DNA from: Merluccius polli
Taxonomy: Eukaryota; Chordata; Actinopteri; Gadiformes; Merlucciidae
NCBI GenBank assembly: GCA_030340625.1
Contig: JAOPHQ010004852.1
Location: 124,001 to 188,000, forward strand
DNA length: 64,000 nt
Reading direction: 5' to 3'
Shown: in pieces, positions 11,703 through 24,128 of the stretch
Layout: each line of letters starts with the position of its first letter
Numbering within the stretch: the stretch's first letter is position 1
Notes under the pieces: model-generated
What the model was told of the DNA's origin: nothing
Seen by the model: the letters and a program-made list of their open reading frames with translations, nothing else
The model's database searches: none
Position numbers and translations under genes: made by a program

Positions 11703-12163
11703 TAGCCTGGCTCCACCCGCCTACGTACTTCCGCTCAATTTTCATTTCACTTCAGTACTAGGTCTGGCAGTGCTGTATGTTAGAACGATGTCTTTTCCCT
11801 CAAATGTGCCTTCCAATCAGCGAACAGGAGGCACGGCCTGAGAACAGTGACGTATAGGTTGTGCGCGAATTTCAGTTATTGAGCGGAAGTACGGAGGCGG
11901 GCGGAACCAGGCTAATGCTAATGCTCACTGCATCTGCCGTTTGTATACTGCGTGCAACGTGGTTTCTGGCGCATGAAATACGTCACGACCAAACGTTAGT
12001 GATTGGTTAAGGCAGATCCAGAGTGGCACTGGGCAGAGCCAATAGGTTTTAAACTTCAACAGCACCCGCCTTCAAGTGAGAAATCGTTTGTCTCTACAGC
12101 ACTGCTAGTCTAGACCTTTAGTATGAATGAAATGAGTACGAAGGTCTAGTTAGGACTAGGCTA
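11703..12163. mobile_element. 461-bp TAGCCT-family MITE, copy 2
   Basis: It is an inverted copy of the 3972-4428 element: it starts TAGCCTGGCTCC and ends ACTAGGCTA with very high identity along its length. Unlike copy 1, its flanks do not show a matching 9-bp duplication, so the neighbouring DNA may have been rearranged. It is nested within the hAT element 11402-13588. Confidence 0.85.
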
Positions 12164-12749
12164 ATTTCCACTGGGGCCGTGCGCCGCGGTCACCGCTGCT
12201 GATCGCTGCCACTCTAATCAATGAAAGCATTTCCACCGGGCCGCCGCGGAACGTCTCAGCAGCGTCCCAGGCGCGGCGCGCCGCAGCGCAGTCATTCCAT
12301 AGCGTTCTATTTTGGCTTCTTCCTTTATATGTTCTATTTTATTGTGTGGTGTAGGCCTATATTTTTTCGCTAATAAACCGTGGTTTTACGTAAGTGCTGT
12401 CTACTGTTGTTGTGGTCAAAGACGAGTGAAATTACGTGGCTGAAAAACTATCTCAAAGCGGCAGTAAGTTACAAGTTAAAATACAATTATATAAAATAAT
12501 CATTAAGTTATTAAGATAGATGCTTACAAACACTATTCATATGAGAACTGCTGCCATACACTGGACTGTTGATGGCTGACCAGGTGGGGCAGTGATGTAG
12601 AATAATAGCAATGTAATGTAATAGACATAATGCTGTATAGTGAGAGACATCCCGGTGAACTAAACCTTAAATGAATATCTAATGATGTGTAAGAAATTAA
12701 AGACACAGGGGTACCAGCATAGACGATGTCTATGGGTACCAGTATTAGC

Positions 12750-13210
12750 ATAGACATATATACATAGACGCCTCATGACGTGCTGGAACGTAACCCAGCG
12801 TCGCCGCCATATTGGTTGGGTCTCCTCACTCTAGTCTAGCATAGGAGTCAACGGGAGAGCAAACTATGCCAGTATTTTGTGCAGCTTACGGCGCAGTATT
12901 GACATCAGATCGCGTGGGATTACCTTTCACAAGTAAGATTGAACAATAATTCTTATTATTTAAAAAAAAAAAAAAAAATCATCCTGTATCATAAATAAAT
13001 CTCTGCCGTTTGTAACAAACCAAACCGTGTGAAAATCCGGTAAAAATTCGGGGAGTTATGCTTATTATTGTAGTTGGGGATACACCTTCCTCAGTAGAAA
13101 TAAATGCACTGGGGGCGCACTGGGGACCCATCCAAGATGGCGGCCGCGCTGATACGTCAGCTCCAACATGCAGCGTCAGTCTATGAGGCGTCTATGTATA
13201 TTATGTCTAT
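12750..13210. mobile_element. 461-bp MITE with a THAP-like first exon remnant
   Basis: The ends ATAGACATATATACATAGACG and its near-exact inverse at 13188-13210 share CATAGACGCCTCAT inside. A plus-strand ATG at about 12867 opens MPVFCAAYG and continues with LPFH, the pattern of a THAP zinc-finger start, then meets a GTAAGA donor-like site. The second zinc cysteine is missing, probably through a one-base deletion. No clean TSD is visible. A THAP-bearing transposon (P, Kolobok or PHIS-like) is likely the parent. Confidence 0.6.
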
Positions 13211-13599
13211 GAATATTAGTATATCTCTTCTTCTAGTGCGTAGAAATAGCAGTTGGTCGCCTTTCCTCAGTGGCGCCACCTCTGTTCAGGAGAAGACTCC
13301 AACTACTGTCGCGGCCACCAGCGCGAGTATAAATAGTTACGGCGCTCCTGTGACGTCTCACTGTCGCGCTATTATTTTTATTATTATTTTTATTATTATT
13401 TTTTTAAAAACTTTTTTACTTGTTACTAATTTATTACTGGTTGTTTTTCTAAAAGTTATATTTAAAGTTGAGTTTTGGTGGTGCAATAAACACTTTTTTT
13501 GAAACCAATGAATAATCGTGTTTATTAATCGTGATTTCAATATCAAAATAATCATGATTATTATTTTTTCCATAATCGTCCAGCCCTAATATATCCTAA

Positions 13600-16250
13600 C
13601 CCTAAATATATCATATATGTATGTGTATATATTTGTGTGTGTTTTTTTTACTTTGGTTCACTGTAATACTTTCAAATGAATGCTTAATTTAAATGGATAC
13701 CGGCAGTGCTGAGTGGATTTGTGAGCATCGTATATATTATGAGGAAAAAAAAATAGTTGTACTTTTGTACATTAATCATTGTTTTCAACCAGCCTGCAAA
13801 AAAAAGTTGCATTAATTTGCATGATTTCCACTGCTGATTTGCTCACATATTGTGCCTATTCCTTTTTGCTGAATGAGAATTGGGTCATGTCTGAGCTTAA
13901 CTTTCTAAAGTGCTTTGGTAGCGTAGGGGAGATTTCTCAACACAGAGTTACAGTGGAATAAAATTGAGGCAGGGCTATCAGTGTATTTGGCACACTTTAG
14001 CATTACTTAATCTCATGTCTTCTGGCCAGAAGACATGAGACATATCACTGCCAGCTAGTTGATCTTCCCAGGTAACCACTAAGTAGCCATGTATGTTAGG
14101 AGCCAAAATGATTGATAGTCGGATTGAAAAAGGCAGATTGAGAAGGTCTGTCATGACAGTCCTCCAGCTCCAGACATCTGTTCAGAACATGTTTCCTTCC
14201 TAAATCACTGTCTCCCACTCAGCGGCATGCCCCGACCAACACACTGCTGTCTCTGGTGAAATGGCTACATGGAAAAACAGAAACAAATGTCTGTCAGCCT
14301 TTTATTGAATGTTTATTTGTATTTGTATTACATTATTATTAGTATTATTTGTTTTACCTTCTCCCTTGAAGGATTTGCATCCACCAAGGAAAGAGATTAA
14401 TTAACTAACTGCCACAATTTCCCTCAAATATTTGTACTGAGGTGAATGTAAAAAAAATACATGCAATTGATTTCACCAGAGATAAGAACCTAGCGCTCTT
14501 TTCTATATCCATTTTGGGACGGACAGAATCAAAACTAATATTAGAATTTTTATCTGAGAAATATTTTAGATTTTAAAACCCTAATACTGAGCCCATTGCT
14601 TTGGTATTTATACCGAAAGGATTTTTTTTTTCTTTTAAATATTAGTTATTTGTCTTACACCACATGCATGCATGCACTCAACTGAACTGTGTGGGAGAGT
14701 TGAGAAAACAGAGAAGAGACACCAAGAGTCATAATGCTAGGTAAAGAGTTAGTGTAAGTACCATATGCTGTGCCACACCAATATTCTTACCAGTTTTGCA
14801 TCATGTTCCCATTTTCTTTGTATCCAGCCCAGCTTTTCTTTTATTTATTGTCACATTCTGTGGTGTAAACCACAAAGTTTCTCATTCCTGAACCTACCAT
14901 CATGATAGGTACACACATTTCGCTGTGAGTCACCTCTTGAATTTGATTGGATGTGGGAGACATGGTTAACTCGTCATTTGTAAGCCAATAAACCATACTA
15001 TACATGTGTTATCACAGCTTAAAGATGGAGCTGCAGGAAAATATCGGTTCCCTGGTCGAATATGTAGGTGTTTTGAAATGATCTTACCTATTGTGGTGAA
15101 TGATAGTAAAACACTTGTAACACAATACTGTTAATTGGATAGACCTTGCCATGTTCCAGCCCCGAAACCCCACCCACCAAAATGCTCTGTGATTCAGTGT
15201 CTGGTGTCAGCTGCTTGGGTGATCCTAGTTAAAGCATGCACTGGTATTAGGCAAGTGCTCAGTCTTGAATTGACTATGCCATTTAGATGAGTCACAGAAA
15301 AAGCACCTGTTCTTAGCTTGTTGGCCTCAATGGTAAACTCAGTGGTAAAACTTAATATTGTAGTTCATACAGTTTAAAATGCAATAGTTGCTTGATAGCT
15401 GAGTGTTGCTGTTTACAAGTATTTCTGTTCCTGCTTTTCAAATTCTACAGTACAGTTGTTTTTGTTCTGGGTTTTTTTCTGCTTGGTTTAAGTAAAGCAT
15501 TTTTTGTTCCTGTTTTTCTACTTGATTCAAGTATAGTTCTGTAGTTTACAGTATTTTTTCCCCTTTTGAAAACGTGGTCTTCTGCCTTTTGCCTATGCCT
15601 ACACACAGGCAGCATCTACCAAGCATTTTCAGAGAAAAGATGATTCTGATTCTTCTAGGAAAACATCAAAGGGTTGAGATGCGATGTCTAGAAACCAAAG
15701 GCCAGAATATAGACCGACTGACCATTGTATAGACCATCAAGGCTCCAAGCCATGTTCACTATAACTGGGTTTTGGGGTTTTTGTGATGCAATAATTAATT
15801 CTCTGCATGCAACAAAGTCACACCCACTGATAAATACATGCACCTTCATAAACAAGAGCATGTTTACATTACAGACCTATGATAGCTTGCCATTCAACAC
15901 ACTTTTGGACTGATGAGGAGACGTCGTTAATTTTAGATCTAGTAAGATGGATCTAAACATAAAAAACTTGATGAGCTGCTGAAATAAAAAGGTCCATTCC
16001 CCAGTCAGGTCCCTGCAGTTATCAAACTAGACCCACTGGGACTTGGACCTCTGATTGTCCATTTTGCTCCCTGCTTTAGATCTCTTTATTTCGAGCCATG
16101 AATATCTGTCAAATATTCAACATCTTTCTTACTTTACCTTGGTTGTCTCCAAATGCTCTCCTGTCACTTCTTCAACTGATCTAGCTTCTTTACCCGGTTA
16201 TCTTAGTGGCTAATGTGATGAGTATGTTAATCCCTGGACAATGACTCTAA
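13600..16250. other. non-coding stretch with one long perfect palindrome
   Basis: AT-rich DNA without supported genes. The one marked structure is the 30-bp palindrome at 14011-14040. I found no element ends. Confidence 0.4.
14011..14040. repeat. 30-bp perfect palindrome, no spacer
   Basis: TCTCATGTCTTCTGG is followed immediately by its exact reverse complement. There is no flanking inverted structure or TSD, so it is not obviously a MITE end. Confidence 0.95.
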
Positions 16251-16254
16251 CCTG

Positions 16255-16582
16255 TGTGGCGGGGTTCGTATGCCACCGGGGTTCGGACGGAAGGATGACT
16301 CTTAGGGCGGGTTTACTCACGTCTTTATTGCCGGTGAGTAACACACACAATATATACACACACACACACGCACAGTACAATGACGCCGCGGGCCCAGCTC
16401 CGGCTCCGCGGGAACCCGTGTGTACCGGTCCCGGTCCTCCCGGGTCCAGCACGCTACTGTGTTAAAAAGGGAGAGAGTGATTAGCTAATGCCCCACAGGT
16501 GCGCCAATCACTCTCACCTGGCGCGGCTCTCCCGAGCCCCGTCCAGCTCCCCCTTGCGGCTGATGCACCACACCCCCCCACA
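16255..16582 (-). mobile_element. 328-bp solo LTR, minus orientation
   Basis: On the minus strand it starts TGTGGGGGGGTGTGG and ends CCCCGCCACA. CCTG flanks both sides (16251-16254 and 16583-16586), a 4-bp, possibly 5-bp, duplication. Minus-strand CAATAAAGACG lies near the 3' end as polyadenylation signal, and CTTTTTAACA in the middle is a plausible promoter region. A short CA tract lies inside. No internal region is attached, so it is a recombined solo LTR. Confidence 0.75.
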
Positions 16583-16785
16583 CCTGTTTACTCTGCCTAA
16601 CTGGGTTTCCCTGTGCATATAAACGTACTGACTAAATGAGTCAGAGGCTGGATTGGGAATAGGGTTCTAAGGTGCCAAGTTTCTTGCTTACAGTAGCGAT
16701 ACAAATGCAAGCTAGCAGAACACCTTTCAGTTGCGGAGGGAAAAGGCGCTATCTCTAGATAGAGATCATTTGCACAAAGGCTTAA

Positions 16786-17667
16786 AGGTCCTGTAGACAA
16801 CTTTTTTTGCTTTAACATATCTATATGAAGTCATTGTTGATTGCACAGTGTAATGGCTACAGAATAATGACACCATCTGCGTTTAGATTGGTTCCCTTAG
16901 CTTCCCTATAAGCCTCGCTTTCACTATGCAATTCTGTCTGCCACCGGGTCGATCTCCCGGGAAATATGAAGGCTCCATTTACGGCACAAAGAAAACGTGT
17001 CAACCATTGCACGTGCAACCAAAACAGGAGGAAGAGTGCTTTTGTTCACCCGGTAGCTATCGGTAGCTATCCCCATTAGCTATCCCCAGTGGAAATGGCG
17101 GACGGTGGAACAACCAAACTAAAGCCAATTTGATGACACTACTTTTATCTGCGTATGCTACATTTCAGTTGCATTGAGTAGACTACCTGAATGTTGCAAC
17201 TCGCCAGGCGATGAAGTCAGGTTACCAACCCAGTTCGCTTTTCTCAACACATACTAAATAATTTGTATCTGCTTTCATGTTTTCCATTATAGACCAAATG
17301 ACTGAATAAACTCACGGTTTTCCTCCTAATGTTTTCTTCTACTCTCCCCTCCAACCTGACGCCAACCCCTGCTGCCGATACTTGTTTGTGCGAAGCAATA
17401 CTCCAATTATGGTATTACTATGCGATGCACAGCATTACAATAGCTTTTGCCTGTTCCCAAATAAAATGATGCCAATTTCACTTTACCTCCTCAGTGAACA
17501 TGCTTATTTATTTCTTATTTCCAAAGTGTTGATCGTTTCTTTCGCGGGGATTTCCAAACAAATGCGTGTCTTGTGTTGCTAGGCTTTGAGAAAACGGAAA
17601 GCGATCCGGTTATTAACAATAATACCACTTTGAAATGCTAGGGTGGGAAAAGTTGTCTACAGCCCCT
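16786..17667. mobile_element. 882-bp non-autonomous element with TTAA target site
   Basis: The termini AGGTCCTGTAGACAACTTTT and AAAAGTTGTCTACAGCCCCT are inverted repeats, each flanked by TTAA (16782-16785 and 17668-17671). A TTAA duplication is typical of piggyBac and Kolobok transposases. The interior shows no transposase; frames such as 17382-17582 lack domains. Confidence 0.85.
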
Positions 17668-17671
17668 TTAA

Positions 17672-18594
17672 TAAATTAATGAGAGCATGAGTGATGAAGT
17701 AATGAAGATTCTAATTTATATGATGTTATTAGGATAGCATTTTCCCACAACAGCTTCATTCTGAACAAAATCTGAACAAAATCGAATGTACAGAACAAGC
17801 ATCAAAGAACAAATATAGAAGATTATTGCATAGATCTACTTGCCCACAATACTCCTGAAGTGTGCTGTTTGAATTGTGTGAATGGTAAATAATAATAGGG
17901 TGATGTGATTATTTCTAAAGCAAAGGGATGCACAGAAGTTTAGAACATATTTCACAATTTATAATTCTGATTATTCTAATTGCTAAACACCTGCATGTTC
18001 ATGTACCGAACCTTAGTCCTCACATTTGGGGCTTCTGCACATTTCCTCAAAGTGTAGTGTACCTAATTTCTACCTGGGAAGTGGAACATTTGGCAATTGC
18101 AATTTAGCCCTCCAGATGGCCCTCTCAACTGAAAAATTCCCATACATACTTAAAACAAAGAATAGTAGAGAATAGTAGCCAGAATAATGCATTGTGATTG
18201 TTGCTTAACAGAAAAATATGGAGTTTTAATATTGCAAGATGTAATATGCCAGATAGATTTTTGATAATCTTTGTATTTTAAAAACGGTGGCTTGGTGGTT
18301 AGTTAGCAAGTTGGATTTGCATCTTGAGGGTCAAATATTCCTATTTTAAATTCTAGGGTCAGTGGGGATGTAGATATGTCTATCCTTTTTGTTTTTCCTC
18401 CCCTCCATCTCACCCAATTCTCCCTTCTTGAGGCATGGATCCTGTAGCATCACACCATTCATTCCCTTGCTGGCAATGTGATTGTGTGTTGGCAAGTGTG
18501 TAAACAAACCGCCCCAGTTTGTTTCTTCTGAGCTATAGGAAATAGTTTTTACGTCTTTCACTTTTTGTTCCAATCAAGTTTGTTCCAGCCTTTT

Positions 18595-18600
<6 letters not shown>
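17672..18600. other. non-coding stretch, nothing recognised
   Basis: AT-rich DNA with no supported gene or element boundary before the CA microsatellite. Confidence 0.4.

Positions 18601-18604
<4 letters not shown>

Positions 18605-18662
<58 letters not shown>
18605..18662. repeat. (CA)n microsatellite
   Basis: About 28 uninterrupted CA repeats after a short TC tract. Frames of alternating Thr/His across it are artefacts. Confidence 0.95.
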
Positions 18663-18665
<3 letters not shown>

Positions 18666-18669
18666 CCCC

Positions 18670-20690
18670 TACAGCCCAAAGAGTTGTGACAGCAAGGCCA
18701 GCAAAGGGACAAAGGGAAGACTAAGACACTGTGAGGTATTCATGTTAGCTTGCAAGTTGTCAATTTGAGAGGAATTCATATTTTAGGTTTAAGCTCCATA
18801 TGTACCTACAAATAGAGAAAGCTTTTAACATTTGTAATAATCATGTTGTATCCAAAAAAAGGAAAAAAAAAAAAAAAAAAACATTTGTGGAATAGATATA
18901 CAGCAACATGGATAAGACCAGGAGGATAGAGTGGGGATGTATATGATAGAATCAAATAATAAGCATTGCTTTGTGCTTTCTTTCAAAATGTAATTCCTGC
19001 ACGATTGATCCCTTATTCATATAAATTAATGTTATTTTATAATTTACACAAAATCCTTTCATGTTTTAATCTCTAGATTGAACCTTTGTTTCTCCACTGG
19101 ATGCATTTAGGGAATTTAGCAGATGTTTTGCAGATGCAATTTATGTTTTGTTTCTCTTCTTTTAAATTGACAACTTGCATAATAATAATAACTTTGTAAT
19201 GAGTATTAAAAGGGGGTATTTGCCTATATTGGGCATGGGTTTTAATGTCCAGGATGTTAAATACCTTGCTATTCCCCCAGTTTATTTTGGAAACATTGTC
19301 ACCAGTAAACCATGCCAGTCAGACTCTGTGCCAATTGTTATTTGTATGTTACAACTGTTTATTTTCCCAAATATAATCAATAATCTGTAATGTAATATTT
19401 CAACCAGCATTTTGTGGGCCAGTAGCTCTTATAGCTATTATAAAGGAATGCTTCCAACATGGCATGTTTAAGAAAAAAAATCACTGGATAATAAATACAC
19501 ACCTATGTTTATCTTGACACCATGTAATCATATTACCTTACCAAAAACATGAAATACTACAACATTTGGTTGAGGTTGTTTTTTTTCACCATTGTTCATC
19601 CTTGTTTGTATGAGCCAATTAAATGATTACTAGGGTTGAACCAGACTGATTTCAGTCTGGAGAAACGGTGCAGTTTGGGAGTTTCCAGGTCGAGAGTTCC
19701 CGGTGACCTGGACGGACTATGGTCGGCTGCCAAACTAATTAGTTGGTCAAAAATGACGTTATTATGGCCAATCCTGTCCTGGCCATGCCGCTCCCTTTAC
19801 AACGTTGGCGATGGAAGTGTTTAAAACCAGAAAATGAAAACTATAGACATGGACATATCCTGTTAAAGCTCAATGTCTGCAGATTCAAGTGTCTATACAG
19901 GGGCTAATAGTAAGATGTTTTGCAGCCACAAAAAGAACATGGTCTTTTGTCACAGGGTACAATGTAGACTCAAGCGGGATCAAGACCCCTACAACCAAAA
20001 CTTTGTCATAAGAATTAGAATCACAGAAAATAACATTGGATATCTCAGATTGGAAATCCCAAATAACCCAAAGCTGATACAAAAACACATTTATTTAAAA
20101 TGCTTGACAACGTGCTGAAGAGTTTTAGCCGTCAACATATATCAATTTTGTCAAAATCATTACATGTCCAAGATTTTACATTTTTGTATAATGCTTACTC
20201 AAGCTTTGGACTACAATGCCCTTTATTTGGGAATAAAAAGCACTCCTTTATATTATTATATATTTCCCAGATCAAAGACCTCTTATTATTGGCCACAGTG
20301 CATATTCAGGTGGGATGGATGACACTACCTCTGCCTGGCTGCTCTTTTAACAGAACATCTGCAATAACTCTATCCCACATATGTTTTAACAAACCTCCCA
20401 CATCCATTTCTAGCAATAATTTCGATTGAAATAGTGATGGAAAATTTGCTGAGTATATGGTATTACATGAAAATATTTGCTCTTTTAGATGCCCGACTCC
20501 ATTCACAATTGCGGTGACCACCATGCCTTCCCTGGCTCATAGTGGGATGTTCTTAATGTCCTGGTAACAAAAAGTAGTTGTGACCATAGCATGTCAAGCC
20601 ATACCACAGCTTGACAGGAGATGTAGGATCAGAAACAGGCACACACAACATTAGTGCATGGTGGTTGTTTCAGTGCGATGGTGGGCTTTT
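18670..20690. other. non-coding stretch, nothing recognised
   Basis: It contains an A-tract at about 18860-18882 and otherwise unremarkable AT-rich DNA. The frame at 20100-20429 has no domain or splice context. Confidence 0.4.

Positions 20691-20693
<3 letters not shown>

Positions 20694-20731
<38 letters not shown>
20694..20731. repeat. (CA)n microsatellite at a truncated hAT copy
   Basis: The CA tract ends exactly where homology to the hAT element 10306-11391 begins (CATCCCGCTGCG). In the other copy the same junction carries a C-tract. Confidence 0.9.
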
Positions 20732-20732
<1 letters not shown>

Positions 20733-21233
20733 CCCGCTGCGTTTGGTTTGTCTAACTTTACCTTGAATTGGGGGAACGGGGCATTTTGATCCTGACATGT
20801 CATTATGCATACATTAAATAAATCTGTTGAACTCAAATTAAATACATATGTTAACATATTCAACCAGACACAATGTTGTATTTGCTATTAACACATTTAT
20901 TAACACCATCATTTGCACCATTGCACGATTGTGAATCGTGATTTCGTGATTAGTTAGTAAATGAGAAGAACGAGGGAGTCCGAGACCGACTCAGCTGCAT
21001 TGATTCGTGAACGAGGAGGAGCCGAGTCTGACCGACTCGGCTGGCATTCGCCGTTCGCCGAGTCGTTCGCTATTCGCGAACGAGGGAGGAGCTAAGTGAA
21101 CGACTGAACGAGTCACTGAATGATTCAGCGCTACCGGAAACACGAACGAGCGAACGAACGAACGAACGACTCTCTGTGGCGAACTGAACGACGCGAACCG
21201 ATTCGCGCAAACGAACGAGAAAATCCACCACTA
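20731..21233. mobile_element. partial second copy of the 10306-11391 hAT family
   Basis: From ATCCCGCTGCGTTTGG to the terminal CCACCACTA it follows 10875-11391 closely, including the GAACGAAC-rich subterminal zone. The left half of the element is absent. Confidence 0.85.
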
Positions 21234-21778
21234 ATGTGTATCTGAACAGATACACTACTTGTTATTGAGGATTTGAGAATTGTTGGGATCAACCTGGTGA
21301 ACCAGGAAAAAGACCTAATAGACAATTCAATTGAATTTAACTTTATTTCAGACACATAGGTCCATATCAGTAAAAGATCAAATAAAAGTACAATACAGGA
21401 ATACAGTACAGAAATGTGTACAAGATCATGGCATTTCACAAGTCCACAGTGATTAAAACATATAGACATGTTCTCCATGTGTTTCCACTGGAACTTAAAG
21501 CTATTATTATTAAACATGTTTCATCAATTAGCCCACAGTATGAATGAATGAATGTGCCCTTTACTTGTCCATCTTGGGAGCTGAAACAAGATTTTGAATG
21601 CATCATTATATGCCACATGAAGCTTTTTCATTTTCACTTTACTAGAACTACACCACAGGTGGGCTGTATAGAGTGGAGTACAGTATGCTTTAAAAAGAGC
21701 TGGTTTAACATCGTCTGTACACATGACATTTGCGGGCCAGCATTTTGGCTCATGTATACAGGTTGCAACACTGGCGCT

Positions 21779-22562
21779 TAGGGCTGGGTATCATTTAAAA
21801 AATTACAATACCAGTACCAATACCAGTACCCTTAAAGTGATAACGACACGAATACCATTTTAGTGCTTTATTCGACACTTTTTTTCTACTTTACTTGTTA
21901 CCCATCATGTGAATAGAAGCATTCAGTTGAGTAAAATGCCACCACTCTTCCCCATCAAAATGATTTTTACACAAATTCATTTTGAAATTATTCAAATATT
22001 TATTAAATTACTGTACAATTAAGTATTATTTTGGCAGTGTCATTTTAATGTAATCTAGCTGCTAGCCTTGAGGAGAAGACAAAGCTGGTGTCGCCATTGT
22101 TGGCCTTGCGATCACAGTGCAGCTGTCCACTCTGAGGTTTTCTCCACGCTTGATGAGGTGCTTTATCATGTTGCTCATATTTCCAGTTTTTCCTGAAATA
22201 ATCCTTCCGCATTTTATGCATTTATATTTATCAGATGCCACAGGCGTGTAGTATAGTCATACTTTTGAACGTTTTGGTTGGCATCTTGGCACGCTGAACT
22301 ACCAACTCCATCACACCGACTCGACTTCCCCACCACAAACTATGTGGGTTGAGGTGCTGCAGTAGTAGGCCAATCACACATTGCATTAAATTGAATAATG
22401 CTTGCGGTGATTTGCTGTGAGCAAAACCATTTTTTTCTAAATCTGGATACAAAAAGGATCGAATGCAGGTAACGTTTGAACAGAGAAGTTTCGATGCTAA
22501 ATTGGTCCTGGGTTACTTAGGTCGATACCTTAAACGGTATCAAGTACCAATACCTAGCCGTA
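21779..22562 (-). mobile_element. 784-bp hAT element with a BED-finger exon remnant
   Basis: The ends TAGGGCTGGGTATC and AATACCTAGCCGTA are degenerate inverted repeats, flanked by CTGGCGCT (21771-21778) and CTGGTGCT (22563-22570). On the minus strand at about 22110-22235 a frame reads KCIKCGRIISG followed by MSNMIKHL, the Cys-Cys...His arrangement of a BED zinc finger as found at the N-terminus of hAT transposases. The catalytic part is gone. The element interrupts the LINE described above. Confidence 0.8.
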
Positions 22563-22621
22563 CTGGTGCTGCACATTGTCGCCATCATGTAAATCATTCC
22601 TGATGATATGACCAAAATATC

Positions 22622-23191
22622 TGTCAGGACTGGTGACCAGAACTCAGATGCAGACCAGAGTTGTTTCAATGAAGGTGAATTTATTTGAGTAGCACAAACA
22701 GAGCGTGGTTTGAGTGGCGGGAGATTCCGATGAGTCAGAGAGTGGGAATGGGGTCCGGGTTCCAGTGCTCTAGATCTGGCGGTGCTTGCAGGTAGAACTG
22801 GGTCCGGGCTCAGGGCGAGATGGTCTGAGGTGAGACAGGGAAAAAGCGAGTTAACAACCGGTATTTCACAAGTGTTCAAGTTGGCTGGTGTGTTCTCATA
22901 CAATCCAGCACCAGTACGATCCGGCAGGGACTGGAAGGTTGGCCTGGCTTTTAAAGGTGAGTTGATTGTAGGATGAGAGGTGTGCTGGAGTGGTGTGATG
23001 TGCCGCAGGTGTGTTGGCAGGAGCTCCAGCGAACACGCCCACCAGTGGCTTCCAGAGCATGAGGGATAGAGCAAAACACAGAGAGGGACGCCAAACCAAA
23101 ACACACCAAGCACACCATAAGGGAGCAAAAGAATGCAAAAACTACGTTCACACACATACCATGAGGGAGGCCAGGGTCACGGCCGATGACA
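22622..23191 (-). mobile_element. 570-bp solo LTR, TSD ATATC
   Basis: It starts TGTCAGGACTGG and ends GGCCGATGACA (TG...CA), flanked by perfect 5-bp ATATC (22617-22621 and 23192-23196). Read on the minus strand it has a TTTAAAAG promoter-like box near 22950 and an AATAAA signal near 22680. The 5-bp TSD suits Gypsy/ERV integrases. It lies within LINE coding sequence, which continues in register on either side. Confidence 0.9.
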
Positions 23192-24100
23192 ATATCTTAC
23201 TTTGTATTCACCACATTAAGCGCTTGGTCTGCCATAAAGAATAAAGGAAAATGTAGCTTTTGATCCTCCTTGGTTTTAGCAATCACGATTACCCTCTTTA
23301 GAGTTAAATCGGATGTCATACTGCACACCATAACTTGAGCAGACTCTAAGCAGTTGCTGTAAGCCAGCACTATCAGGGTTCAACGTTAATGTTTTTTTTT
23401 CACTTGCCCAGTTGGGCAAGTGGGTCAGAAATGTACTTGCCCAAAGTCAATTTTTACTTGCCCCTATACAAATTGTTTTATTTATTAGCGGTTATCAAAT
23501 AACAACAAAGATTAAAGTTAATCTGTGAGTGAGGGAGCTTAATTGTGTGTGAGTGAGTGAGCCACTCATCACACTACTAGCCTACTCAATTCTTGATTGG
23601 TCAACGGTGTGTGCCAATATTGTCCGATGCGTGCAAGGGGAGGGGGCTATGCTGTGTGCCAGAGCACGACAATATAATTAATGATACAACGATAATAAAA
23701 AAAAAAAAACTTTTTAGAAAGATCATCCATATAAAGATTGAAGAGAACAGGTGACAGTATTCCACCTTGTCGGACCCCATTGGTCACTAGGAACGGTGCA
23801 GATATGCTCTTACCCCATCTAGCTAGCGTGGTTTGATGTGAATACCAAAAATGGTATTCAAGTCAGATATGGGGAGACCCCTCGCTTTTGTAGTTTAACA
23901 AACAATTTACCGTGATTAATTCGGTCAAATGCTTTGGACGCATCAAGGAAACATACATTTATGTCTTTTATACTTATTAACAACTCCCTTCAGTGCATAT
24001 ATACACAAGTCTATGCCATGTTTATTTTTAAAACCAAATTGATTTTCAGTGGTGATTATGTATTCTTTAAGCCTGAGAATTATATCAAATACTTTGGAAA

Positions 24101-24128
24101 ACCAGTTGCCCTAGCCAGGGCAACTGGT
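24101..24128. repeat. 12-bp perfect stem with AGCC loop
   Basis: ACCAGTTGCCCT, AGCC, AGGGCAACTGGT within the decayed LINE. It may mark a rearrangement junction. Confidence 0.9.

Larger units (their letters stand above)
11402..13588. mobile_element. 2.2-kb hAT-type element, TSD ATATATCC
   Basis: The termini TAGGGCTGGACGATTAATCG and CATAATCGTCCAGCCCTA are inverted repeats flanked by perfect ATATATCC (11394-11401 and 13589-13596). The left TSD overlaps the right TSD of the preceding hAT element, so the two insertions are back to back. It has two elements nested inside it (11703-12163 and 12750-13210). No transposase was recognised. Confidence 0.9.

Noticed and set aside
22517..23155. 212-residue minus-strand frame
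   Set aside because: It runs across the border between a hAT element, a LINE segment and a solo LTR, so it is a chimera of unrelated pieces.
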